In this document: positions 44,036 through 54,102 of the stretch, piece by piece
How the letters are laid out: every line of letters begins with the position of its first letter
How positions within the stretch are numbered: the stretch's first letter is position 1
Notes under the pieces: model-generated
What the model was told of the DNA's origin: nothing
Databases searched by the model: none
Seen by the model: the letters and a program-made list of their open reading frames with translations, nothing else
Source: Porphyra umbilicalis
Lineage: Eukaryota; Rhodophyta; Bangiophyceae; Bangiales; Bangiaceae
Direction: 5' to 3'
Assembly: GCA_002049455.2 (NCBI GenBank)
Contig: KV918786.1
Coordinates: 62,001 to 126,000, forward strand
DNA: 64,000 bases
Translations under genes and position numbers: made by a program

Positions 44036-45009
44036 TTAATAGATAGCCGCAAAAAAGTCGTCAGCGGTCTCGAAAGCGCTCGCTGCCGCGCCAGCAGGCG
44101 CTGCAGCGCTGCCACTTGCAGCAGCCTCATGCAGTCGGGGGACAGCAACCGGGGGCGCCGGCAGGGGGGGAGGCAGCGTTGCGGGCATCGCGTTGGTGCC
44201 CGCCGCGGCGCGCTTACGAGTACGCGCGCGGTCCTCCGCAGCGTCGTTGGCAACGGAAGAGAGCAGGGAGCAAGCGCCCCACGAGCGGATGCAAACCGCC
44301 AAGCGAGGTTCCCACAGTTCGAAGTAGGTGATAGCGCCGTTTGAGGCCTCCTTCGTCGGCAGAAGGACACCTCCTTGTTGAAGAGGCCCGCCGCCTGCTT
44401 CGCCAGCGCGTGCACGTGGGTCTGGTCGTGCTCCGGGATGTTAATGGCGGGGTGCGCAAAGGCCAGCATGCGATTGATGGAAACGCCCTCCGGCGATGGC
44501 TCCGTCCGCCGCGCGGCGTTTGCGCCTGGGTCGACATCAAAACCCAATCGCCCATTTGTGCGGCCGACTGGGCCAGAAAAGCCAGGGAGCCTCGAGGAGC
44601 CGCCTACCGCCGGCACGCCCGGTGCCTGGACAGGAGCCCGCACGCCGACGTGCTGCGTCGGACTGTGCCCGACGCTGGGTCGGGGCAACAGCACCGGGGG
44701 CGGTGGCGCACGCCACGTCTGCGGCGCAGGCGCTGGTGCGAGCGGCACTGGCGAGATGGTCGCCGGTGGCGGGGCGAGAGGCCACACAGGAGGGGGAGGG
44801 AGCGACCTGGCGATGGGGGGTGGTGTCGCCGCTGCCGGCGCAGCGCTGGGACCGCCCACAGACCTGGATGATCGGCGCGGCGGCGCCGCCGCTGGTGCGG
44901 TCCCAGGACCACCACCCGGCCTGGCGGATCATCCGCGACGCGGGGGGGGCTGCGCAGGTCCTGTAGGCGGCGCCCCCAAACTTATCGCAACAGCTGCAGC
45001 GGCGGCCAT
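44036..45009 (-). CDS. Mobile-element-type ORF (gag/coat-like), frameshifted
   Basis: Starts MAAAAAVAISLGAPPTGPAQ at 45009, followed by a Pro-rich linker and a well-formed segment INRMLAFAHPAINIPEHDQ leading to THVHALAKQAAGLFN. One base is missing near 44378, after which the next frame reads naturally: GVLLPTKEASNGAITYFELW, then VCIRSWGACSLLSSVANDAA and the C-terminus SAFETADDFFAAIY at 44036. Another shift is needed at the C-run at about 44941-44948. The Pro-rich front plus a compact helical domain resembles retroelement or transposon ORF1 products. I do not recognise a specific family. Confidence 0.4.
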
Positions 45010-47228
45010 GTCATCTGTCAAGATCGTCGCGATTCCGTACCACGCTACTTGGGGACTTACCCCGGCGGTTTTCATATTGGTGCCAGTACGTCTGAAATGG
45101 CTGTACTGGGCCATATTCGACCCCGCTTTTCCTACACTATCAGTATAGATGGCATATTCGCATTTTAGAGCAACAGTACGCGGCCAGCACGGTTCTGACA
45201 CTGTTCAACGACATGTCCGGGAGCCGCCCCCCCCCCCCCCTATAGGGGTAGCAGGGGCCGTAGGATCAAATGAGACAGTAGAAATACATGATACAGTAGG
45301 AGAACAATGGGCAGTAGGGCTAAAAGGGGAAGCATTGGAAAAGGAGGCAGCGGAGGGAAAAGAGCAGTAGGCAGGAAACAGGCAGTAGGCGAAGAGCGTC
45401 AGCAGGGGAAGAGGTAGAGGTGGCGGCAAAGGCCACATGGGCAGAGAGAGAAGAAGAACATCACTGGACGGGTGCACATTGACGGAGGGAGAACGGCGGA
45501 CCAAACGATACGCAGTGCACACATCATACCACTCTCCTCGTCCTACTTGTCCTCACGACACTGAATGTACTTGAGAACTAAAAATACAAGACGGGCGAGG
45601 GGGTGTCAACGACGCGCTGCTCGGGCGTGACAGGATCCGTACGCGGTAGAGGAAGCCGTGACGCCGGCGTGACTCCCGGCCCCTCCTTCATGCGCGACGA
45701 CGGCGGTTGCCGTCAACGGTAGCTGTACCGCGTCCGAACGCCTTTAAGGCGCATGGGGTGCGGGGGGGCGGGGGTTCGCGAGGGCTGCCGGAGGGTGGGG
45801 GGCACGGCCAGGTGGTACCATTGAGGGCCAATAGCCCACTGGACGCCGTTCCCCGGGGAGCTTCCACGTCTGCTGACCCTCCGAAGAGCGACATACGCTG
45901 CACCAATCGATGATCGCTCGAAGAAACGGGTAGTCAGAACGCGGCCACTAAGGATCCGATCCCAGCCCATGTCTGTGAGAACAGATGACCATTGACCGCC
46001 CGGTAAGGCTCACAATGTCAACAAATGAGGGTCGAGATCCCCGCATAAGGCGTGCCGCCCTCCACAAAACTGATGGTGAGGAGTGCTGGGTCCACACACG
46101 AGGCTTGCAGCTCTCCACATGGCGGATGATTGACAGAACAGCACACTGAAGTATGACACGTCGGCTGACAAGTAACTGCTACACCCGATTTAGGGGCGTT
46201 CTTGAGAGGGTTACTTTACTGTCAAGTAGTTGGATGGGTGGCCAAGGGCGCAGTCTGCAAGCCGGTGACGTCAGTTACTACGAGATGTGACCGGCCAAAT
46301 GATTGCTGGCGGTGGGTGTGTGTAGGGCATTGACGGAGTGGGGACATGGGCGCCCGTGAGCAACTGCGGCCGGTGTGGGGGGGGGGTGCGTATCAGGCGT
46401 CGATGGAGAGTCCGTCAACGTTGGCATCGACGAAGCGGAGGCGTTGGCGTGGCCGCAGCCTTGTAAGCAGATGCAGTCGTTACGGTGAGATCTGACCTGG
46501 GGTATCATCGGGGGTTCAGTGAGGGCCACGTACTGCGCAGCGCAGCGTTCCAGAAATCCAGCGATGAACCGCCGGAGTTGATCCGTGACCAGTCTCGTCC
46601 AGGCCAAGCATCGAGGCATTGAATCGTCTCAATCACGAAAATTCCCTCTCGACCCGGTGAGGCTACATTAGCGATCCGGCGAGGCTACATGGTGGGGAGT
46701 CCCGCCGAATCCCACCGCCGTCGGCGGGGACAACACCAGGACTGAGGGCGCCACTTGTAGCCTGCATTTCCACGGGCTGGTGCACAGCGAGACGTGAGCG
46801 CGTCCTTATTTAATCCTCGGCCCGAGATCGGATTTTCCCGAGGATATGATGAAGGATAGAATTTCTTATGCAGCCACATCGATTCTCGAGGTTGGTTTGG
46901 CGCAAGCATGACATCATCCTGTACCGATCCAGAGATCGGCTCAGGGAAGTCGGTCGGATTTTCCAGAGGACTGTCCGGACGAGATCTCCTACTCGGTACA
47001 GGACGAGTTGTGGAATTAATCATGAATCTCTTCTGTGAGCTTTTCGTGTTGCGTCGTCTGGACCGTCTCCAGGATAATGTTGAAGATCAGGTGAGGCCTG
47101 TTTTGGGGGACTGTTTTCGGGGACTGTCCTTCAGATAGTCTGCGAGATCAAACGACGGGCAAGGCGATGCATACGCCTAGGGTACAGCCAGAACATAGCC
47201 TCTGGTCACAGTTGGTGGGCCAGACAAA
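45010..47228. other. Long stretch without a confident gene
   Basis: 45220-45430 is strongly purine-rich on the plus strand (GGGCAGTAGGGC, GGCAGTAGGC and similar GCAGTAGG units recur). 46640-46690 contains the short direct repeat GAGGCTACAT, about 30 bp apart. 46940-47125 has recurring GGGGACTGT blocks. Small open frames exist on both strands; none has a domain. Confidence 0.4.
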
Positions 47229-47615
47229 TCACTGCAGAACAGAAGGCTCTGTATCGCAAATATCCTGTAGGAGTGGTCCGTGCACCTTGTAGCACCAGCC
47301 GGGATACTCTTGGGTGGCCACGAATCCGGGAATCAGGCGAGGAGCCTCACACCACATTGATGTGAAGACGGGAGCCTCGCTTGCCACCAGCGCATGAGCC
47401 TGAGCCTCATCCATTGGTTCACGTGCGGTGGTGGCTCTGCCCCGCTCTTCGCTCTTCGCCAGAGTTCCTTCCTCCGTTGCCCCTTCAAAGTTTTGCTTCG
47501 ACGTCGTGCACGCCTCACCGCCTCCGCTCCGTGCGCATGCAGAGCTTGTGGTTCCACCTATCCTCCCGTCGCACCGTGTCGCGTCGGTGCCTGGATCAGT
47601 CCAACCTGTTCTCAT
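47229..47615 (-). CDS. Hypothetical protein, 128 codons
   Basis: The minus-strand frame has balanced composition and a convincing C-terminal half (MDEAQAHALVASEAPVFTSM, then IPGFVATQEYPGWCYKVHG, ending at 47229). It is divergent from, and only 11 bp away from, the first ATG of the transposase gene at 47626. No family is recognised; it may be a second gene of the same element. Confidence 0.35.
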   Translation of the reverse strand: MRTGWTDPGTDATRCDGRIGGTTSSACARSGGGEACTTSKQNFEGATEEGTLAKSEERGRATTAREPMDEAQAHALVASEAPVFTSMWCEAPRLIPGFVATQEYPGWCYKVHGPLLQDICDTEPSVLQ

Positions 47616-47625
47616 TCAGTAAAAC

Positions 47626-50600
47626 ATGAAGCGTCGCGGACGTGGCCCGCGAGGTGCTGCCTTCTTTGATCTCAATGATGGGAATCTATTGCATATGGAA
47701 GCACACCAAGCGACATCGGGCTCTGCCGCACCAGCTGTAGACTTGGAGGATACCGAATGCAGTGTGGCAAACCAAAACCCACATGATTCGGGAACCAGGG
47801 AGGACGTTACTCTGTCCTCCGGCTCTGGGCGTGAGGGGTGTCCCTCAGAAGACTCGGACTTCTCCTGCGACGAGGACCGCGATGCTGGGGCTTTGCATCG
47901 CGTCGCGAGTTCTTGTGCTTCGGATACCTGTACGGCACAGCGCGTGTCACGCTGAGGCAGTACGACATTATGCGAGAGGCAGAAAACTCCTTTTATCCGA
48001 CAGAAAAATGGCCGTCGCGGTGGCGCTTGCGAAAGCTGCGCGAGCACATGTTGAAGTCTGCAATCCCCTTGCGACGGCAAAAGACAACGCGCCAGTTACC
48101 CGTTGGAAAAGGCAAAGCCATGCGCACACTGCCGGACGTGGAAGTGTCTTACATTACGTTTTCTGAGCACCTGAAGAGGGACTTTGCGGATCCTGTGACG
48201 GCAGCTCTGTTCCACAACAAGGGGGGATCGCAAGTGGGCACAGCTGAGCGCCCGGCCGAGTTTTTTCAAACAGTGGCAGCCAGGGACCCCGCCAGGTTTA
48301 ATTTGAAGAACGTCTTCTTCCGTGAACAATACAGGTTCGACATTGGATGCTCTGCCAAGGTCTCCTTTAATGACGCGACCGCGTTCGAGGCCCGCTTATT
48401 GAGTACTTCTATTGCGCCTGATGGATGCGTAACTGCGTCGACGTCCACGTATGCATCTGAACGCACGCTATGCGTAGGTGACTCAATCGCGCTGTTTGAG
48501 GCCCTTCCCGGGTTTATGCCGCCAGAGCGCTGGGCTCCATGTTTCACGGAAGAACGCCGGGTTACACTACGCTTCACGCGGTCTGGTGGCGTGTTTGTTA
48601 TCGCCGTTCGAGAGTCCACCGAGCATGAGAAAGATTCATGGTCAGCTTTGACCGCCGCGAGCCCCTTAGAGCTGTCCTGTGTGGCTGAGCCCAGAGAAGA
48701 CGACCTCTCCGAGAAGGATCCATACGTAGTGTATGTATCGCTGTACGGGGACGAGTTCAATGTGCCTAAGCGTCGCCGTGGAAGCCTGGAGGGCTACTAC
48801 GGGGGTTACACCTCTCTGTGCTTGGAGGATCGTGCTTTTTCTGTTTGTCCTCTCTTCTACTTACCCCCAGGAGCAAGCCCGGAAGCCCTGCTCAAAAAGA
48901 TCGTCGACGACTTGATAAGAGCGGGTAAGGAGGGCTTGGCTGTCTATGACGCTTTCAAGAAGGAGAGCGTTGTCATTCGGGTATACCTCTGTCTCGGTGT
49001 CTTTGATTTTCCCATGGCCGCAAAGTTCTCTAACTCGATCGGCGCCCAAGGCACGGAGCACTGCACAAGCTGCGACATTGTCCACAAAAAAACAGTCACA
49101 GAAAGGAAGGAGCGGGCGATGAGCAGCACTGTTTCTTTCAATGTGAAGGACTCACGGTACTCGAGAACGCAAGAGCGAACTTCTCTCATCATGTCTGTTA
49201 TAAAGAACACACCGAGGCTGTCGACAGACGCAGTGAGGGACGCACTCCTACTGACCGGCATTACAGACAAGGCCGGCAGTCTGATGATGCGCCTGGCAGA
49301 GGCCCGAGGACCTGGAACGTTTGACATACACGAGCACGTCATAGGTGCTCCTTCACATTTACTGTACTACAACATTGGCTCACACCTACTTATGACAGCG
49401 TACGAGGCACTCTCGGTCGAGCAGCGAGACACGTTCATGCGGGAAATGCGCCGCAGCGCGAAGCATGTTCCGACACACACGATACTGTCCTCATTCGAGA
49501 CAGAAAAAATGAGTGGCACAACGTTGTCAATATCAGACTATGCAGTGCTTCTTACCGTAGGCCCCACAGTGTTGCAGTATCTCGTGCATCACACTGCCAC
49601 TTCACCTCATGCAGTGGCTACCCTCAGAGCTCTCAAGGCCCTGCGACGGTTTTCCACTGCTCTGTTCTATTGCAGGCTGCTCAATTTTGCCGGTACAGAA
49701 CAAGACTGGGACAAGAGCGGTTTTCATGAAACTCTACTAAGTCCGCATTTTGTTTGCATTTGTTATCCATGTTTTCAAGACTCGTGCACAGCGAATTTAA
49801 ATTGAAGTCGGCCCACAGAAGAAAGGACCACGGCCGTCGTGGACGACGCAATCGTCACGTCCACTGTGGCGCACGCCGCCTCCCCCATCGCCCCACCGCA
49901 ACATGTTGTTGATCTTTTCCTGCATTGATCGGAGAGCACATCTCTATCGCTGCCATTAATTTTGTGCATCTGCGCTGAAGGAGGGGGAGCCGGCAGATCG
50001 GGCGCAGGGAGGATCGGGGACGGGTAGCTCACGGGAAGGGATGGCTCTGCGAGGGGGGGGGGGGTCTGTGGCGGGTTGAGTGCTTCGTGGGGGCGGGTCC
50101 AGGGACGGGGGGTGGTGGTCTAAGCCTTCCTGGTGGTGTTCCTGTTCTTTGTGATCTACTTCTGGTTTTGCTGTTTTTTCTTTGCTCGCGACAGCCTTCT
50201 GTCCTGTAGGTAGGCATTCTGAGGATGGCTGACTGAGAGGTAGGGTGTGGAGAGATCGTACGGCTTGTGCATTGCATTAGCGTTCCTGAGTCCATTGCTA
50301 GACGCGAGATCTTGTTCCCTTCGCAGCAGGCAGATCCCCCCTATGTTTGCGGTGTCTCCGCGTCCTCTGGACAAAACCCTTCTTGTTTGCCACTTGCAAC
50401 GGGGTAGGGGACGGAGCAGACGACCAAGACGAAGAGCGACTAGGATCATATGACAGCCAATCAGCGATCGATTACACAGTGCAAGGAACTCCCGTTGCAG
50501 CCAATCAGGAGTGGATCCACTGTAAAGAAGTGTCTGACAGACAGTCACGTCGCCTTGCGATGAGAGGGTGGGGAGGGTCGGGCCCCGTCGGTTCCCGTCG

Positions 50601-51896
50601 TTTCTCGGTCGTTCCTCGTCGATCCGCAAGCAATTGCGGGCTCGGGGCCTGCAAAGCAGGCCGGTTCCCGTCGGTTCCCTTCGGTTCCCGTCCGTTGTCC
50701 GCCGATCTGCGCCAGATGCCGGGATCGGGACAGATGCTGCACACAATCTTGCCAGCCCCCGAATCTTTTCGTGGTCGTTTCGAACCAAATCGCCGATTGC
50801 GAAGGCATGGGTGCCCCCCACTTGCTTCAATTCTCTGAAGGCTGTCGTCTTTTTCGACTGCTGCCAACAATCGGGGCCCGGATGTAGTTAGAAACTGTCC
50901 TTACATGGCCTCAGTCGGGAATTTCCACTGTTGTTCTTGTCCCCTTCTTGTTGCGTACCGGCAAAATTGGGCAGACTGCAATATGTACCAGCAGCCTCGT
51001 TTGACGGGGAGAAGGCCATGAGAAAGCGGCCGACCGTCGCTGAACTCCAAGTTATCGGCGAGAGCCTCATGATTGAGCTACGTCGACTGTTACCCTTTAA
51101 CGGAAGTTGGGAGCGACCGTCCGTGCATGGTGTACTGGAACTGCTATATCGCACTCTCCCACCTGCACAGCTGGGGTCCGCGATATGTGAGCTCATTTTC
51201 GAGAAGTTCCACCAACATTCGAAGCGGGAGGTGAGCCAGAGCAACAGTCGGAACCCCGCTGAGTACTCAATGCCAAGGTGGAGAGACTCAGAGCAATACT
51301 CCAGGGTGCTGGCCATGCCAGGCGCACATGGGATTCCCGCTTCGTGGCTTCTCGGTCAAGAAGGCCAGCCACTGAAGTCTGTCGTTTTTCATAGCCTCGG
51401 CCCACACAAACGACAAGCACCGTGCACCAACATGCTTTGGCGTCCAAGAATAGCCGCACGCACGGTTCTGGGATCCACGGAGGAGTTCTGGAGAAGTCGT
51501 GCGCCCAGCGCGACTCTGGAATTCTGGCGCCAAGCCACGCAAGCGCATCGATCGTTTGTCATCCGAGAAGGGTCCACAGTGTCACTGCTTGAGAATGGAG
51601 CCGCCTTCGAACACGAGTCCGCTTCCGATGTGGTGGATAGCGAAGACTGGCGCTTTGTCCGTGTCCAGTCGATTGGAAGCATCGATGGCGAGCTCCATAT
51701 TGCCTGTGAGAGCTGGAAGGTACCAGCGATGGCGTTTAGCGTCTTAGGACAGCCTGCTGAGGTCACAATTGACACTGTAGCTGGATTGTCTTTGATACCA
51801 GATGACCGTGTGAGTCAGCTTGACTTCGTGCTACCTTGCGGGCACCACAACATCATGTTCACCAAGAGATCTGGCTTCCATTTCAAGAGTGGGTGA
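47626..51896 (+). pseudogene. TNP2-like transposase gene split by a nested transposon
   Basis: Large DNA-transposon transposase. It starts MKRRGRGPRGAAFFDLNDG at 47626 with an acidic N-terminus. Between 47900 and 47955 the frame changes (a 32-nt GTTCTT...CACAG intron, or an indel) to one running unbroken to 49805: RVTLRQYDIMREAENSFYP, LYGDEFNVPKRRRGSLEGYY, and then LIRAGKEGLAVYDAF followed by VYLCLGVFDFPMAAKFSNS and a C-X2-C (EHCTSCDIVHKK). This matches the Tnp2/Transposase_21 pattern of an aromatic-AYD helix, a DFPA-like turn and a Cys pair. The frame is interrupted at 49670 by a 1,312-bp element and resumes at 50984 in the same phase (YVPAASFDGEKAMRKR), then FEKFHQHSKREVSQSN and a C-terminal beta-rich tail to a TGA at 51894-51896. 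Without the insert only the early frame change remains. Confidence 0.68.
49670..50981. mobile_element. Nested TA-inserting DNA element with 50-bp TIRs
   Basis: The left end TTGCAGGCTGCTCAATTTTG and the right end, read inversely, TTGCAGTCTGCCCAATTTTG begin inverted repeats extending about 50 bp (49670-49718 and 50981-50933) with seven mismatches and no gaps. TA flanks both ends (49668-49669 and 50982-50983). TA duplication is typical of Tc1/mariner-like and some other DDE elements. The interior (poly-G/C at 50051-50110, a GGTTCCCGTCGG-type short repeat at 50585-50700) has no convincing transposase, so the element is probably non-autonomous. Confidence 0.82.
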
Positions 51897-52088
51897 CTAG
51901 GGGTGTTAATGGCCACTGGAGATGCGGTAGCGGGGTGTTTTGAGCAAACTACTATCTTGCTTTCTCTGGATGCATCACCTCACGGAACAGAACTTGGGCA
52001 CACGAAAAAGAGAATGCGGCGAGCACACCAACCTCCACGCCCCACCCCCCCCCGGGAACGTCAGAACTAGGATATCAAGACCCGGAGA
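51897..52088. other. Gap between two convergent mobile-element genes
   Basis: 3' flanks of the plus-strand transposase and the minus-strand JmjC gene. It contains a 10-C run at about 52044-52053. No gene seen. Confidence 0.4.
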
Positions 52089-54102
52089 CTATTGAAAGAC
52101 AGTCGATGGAAACCAAAAACGAGTCTTCTCAAGAGCCACCCTTCCCCCCCCCCCACCGAGCCTCTTCAGCTTGTCTACCAACAGGTCCACGTCACTGTTG
52201 GCCAGCCGCTGCACCAACACAGGAGCATGACATCCCACCAGGCCCTTCGAAGTCGGCAGGCCCTTGCGAAGCCGATCATGCTCTTCACTGAGCATGCCAC
52301 GTGCACACCGCCAGCAGCACAGTGGCGCATTTGCAACCGCATCATCACCGAGCTGCTCAATGCACGACGGATAGACAACCGTAGAGACCCATGTCACTAC
52401 GCCACAGTGCGGGCATGACGCGCCGTCGACAGAGTAGTCTGTAGCAGTTCCGTTTATCTCGTTCGGGAGCTCCAAGGGCTCACCGTCCGGCTGGATCGCT
52501 TTTTCAACGATCAACTGTTGGACAGCTCGTGATGCGCTTTCCAGGGCCACAGCAGTGGGCTTTTTGCCCCCCCAGCCTGGTTGGGAATCCATTTCCATGA
52601 AGTCGAGGACAGCGTTGAGGTATTCTTCCAAGTACGACACCATCACGACCACATCGCGTCTGAACTCTTCTGGCTCCCACGATTCATAGGTCTTTGCGTC
52701 GCCGCACCACCATTCCCCATCTGCTAGCTTTTGAGCCGCAAGCACCAGTAACGTTTCGAAGGGGATGTGGATTGTGAGCTTTGTACGCCAGTGCGCGGCA
52801 TGTTCTATCGCATACGAGAGCCACCCGGTGCATGCCAGTTCACCGCCGAGGCTATGTTTGGTCCCCCGTTGAATCCACTGTGCAGTACTCCGTACCCCGT
52901 TACAACGAAGTCACCGGTCTCCATCTTGTGGAACCCGACGCGAACGCCATGCGCTAGGAAATGAGTCGCAGGCCACAGGCACGCTTTCACAACGAGTACC
53001 TCCCATACATCCCCTCCAGCCGCTGCCAGTACAGCCGGGTCCATGTGTTCCCGCATGACGCGCTCCGCTCGCGGACGTTCGGGGGCAGGAATAAAATACC
53101 AGAACTTGTTGGAGCCCTTCTACAAGTACGATGTGGACTGTAGTAGACTGTCCTCCACATGCCAGCTGAAGTGGGAGCCTCTGGAACCAATGTAGAGCAA
53201 GTTGGTGTTAATCCCTTCGTACGTAGATGCCGCACCGAGCATGGTGTGGTGGTTTAGAGTGCGTGGATTTTCAAATCGCTCGCGAGGAGGAACACGAGCC
53301 GCGATGGCGGTACACGCAGGGTCACCAAGGCTCCTGCCGCATCCATCCTCGTTGCGAGGTGACGTATCTGAAAGATAGTACACATCGATTGGTCTTGGCT
53401 CACCCCCCAACACCATCTTCTCGTTCCCAGCAGAGGTTGTCCGTCTCACCCATGTCAAGCTCGGATCATTCACGCTGCTGAGGAAGCGTTTCACATCAAA
53501 GTGTTTGTACTCCGCTCGAAGGGCGTCTGCACTCTCGCTGACTTTGGTGTTGATCTCCGCACCTGACTATCGCCTTTCCCGTTCCGACGGCAGATGAGCA
53601 CGTAACTCTTGGCGCTTAACGCTAGGGTCTGCCGCAGGTTGGCCATAGAATGCGTCGCACACAATGGTCGGGAACTGTGGAAAGGTCTGAACCCGCACCC
53701 TGATCTTGTCCCCGGAAAGTCGCTTTGGCATACGACTGGACAAAGGGCGTTTCTCGGGTGCTACTACGCGGAACACGTGCGCACCAAAAGTCCGAATTGA
53801 CCCACTGTGTGATCGAATCAGACTGTGCAGTCCAAATTCAGGCACCGATGCTAATTCAGTTATGGGTGCTGAGTGGAACTGCTTGACGCATCGCTGTAAA
53901 GACCCAAGCCCGTGGGTGGGCACCTCTGAGCCGCCGCCCGCTCCGGACGTACCGCAGTTTTGGGCGCTCGCGACAGCAACCACAGCCCCGAGTTGCTCTC
54001 CATCGCTAAAGTGCGGGCATGACAGGTAAGAACGGCTCGGGAGTCCTTCAGGCGAGCAAGACGAAGACAGAGCGCCTGCAAGGAACCTGAGATCTTCGGC
54101 GT
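52089..54102 (-). pseudogene. JmjC-domain dioxygenase with stop codon and frameshift
   Basis: JmjC enzymes are Fe(II)/2-oxoglutarate oxygenases, often histone demethylases. On the minus strand the sequence runs from a unique region (about 54102-53620, ending TFPQFPTIVCDAFYGQ) over a probable intron ending in GATAGTCAG near 53541, and then through EINTKVSESADALRAEYK. The JmjC core follows: LLYIGSRGSHFSWHVEDSLL with iron ligands His (53160-53158) and Glu (53154-53152); SYL; a TAG at 53122-53120; in-frame GSNKFWYFIPAPE with the expected 2OG-contacting Lys; and VVTGYGVLHSGFNGG with the third ligand His (52882-52880). At about 52821-52830 one base is missing, and the next frame reads WLSYAIEHAAHWRTK, the usual continuation. 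A C-terminal Cys cluster (CPHCGVVTW ... CCWRCARG) resembles the zinc segment that follows JmjC in some demethylases. Clearly a once-functional gene, now broken. Confidence 0.75.

Noticed and set aside
50156-50830. Minus-strand ORF inside the nested TA element, considered as its transposase
   Set aside because: No DDE motifs, a composition dominated by the short GGTTCCCGTCGG-type repeat, and a frame that runs close to the terminal repeat. Probably non-coding.
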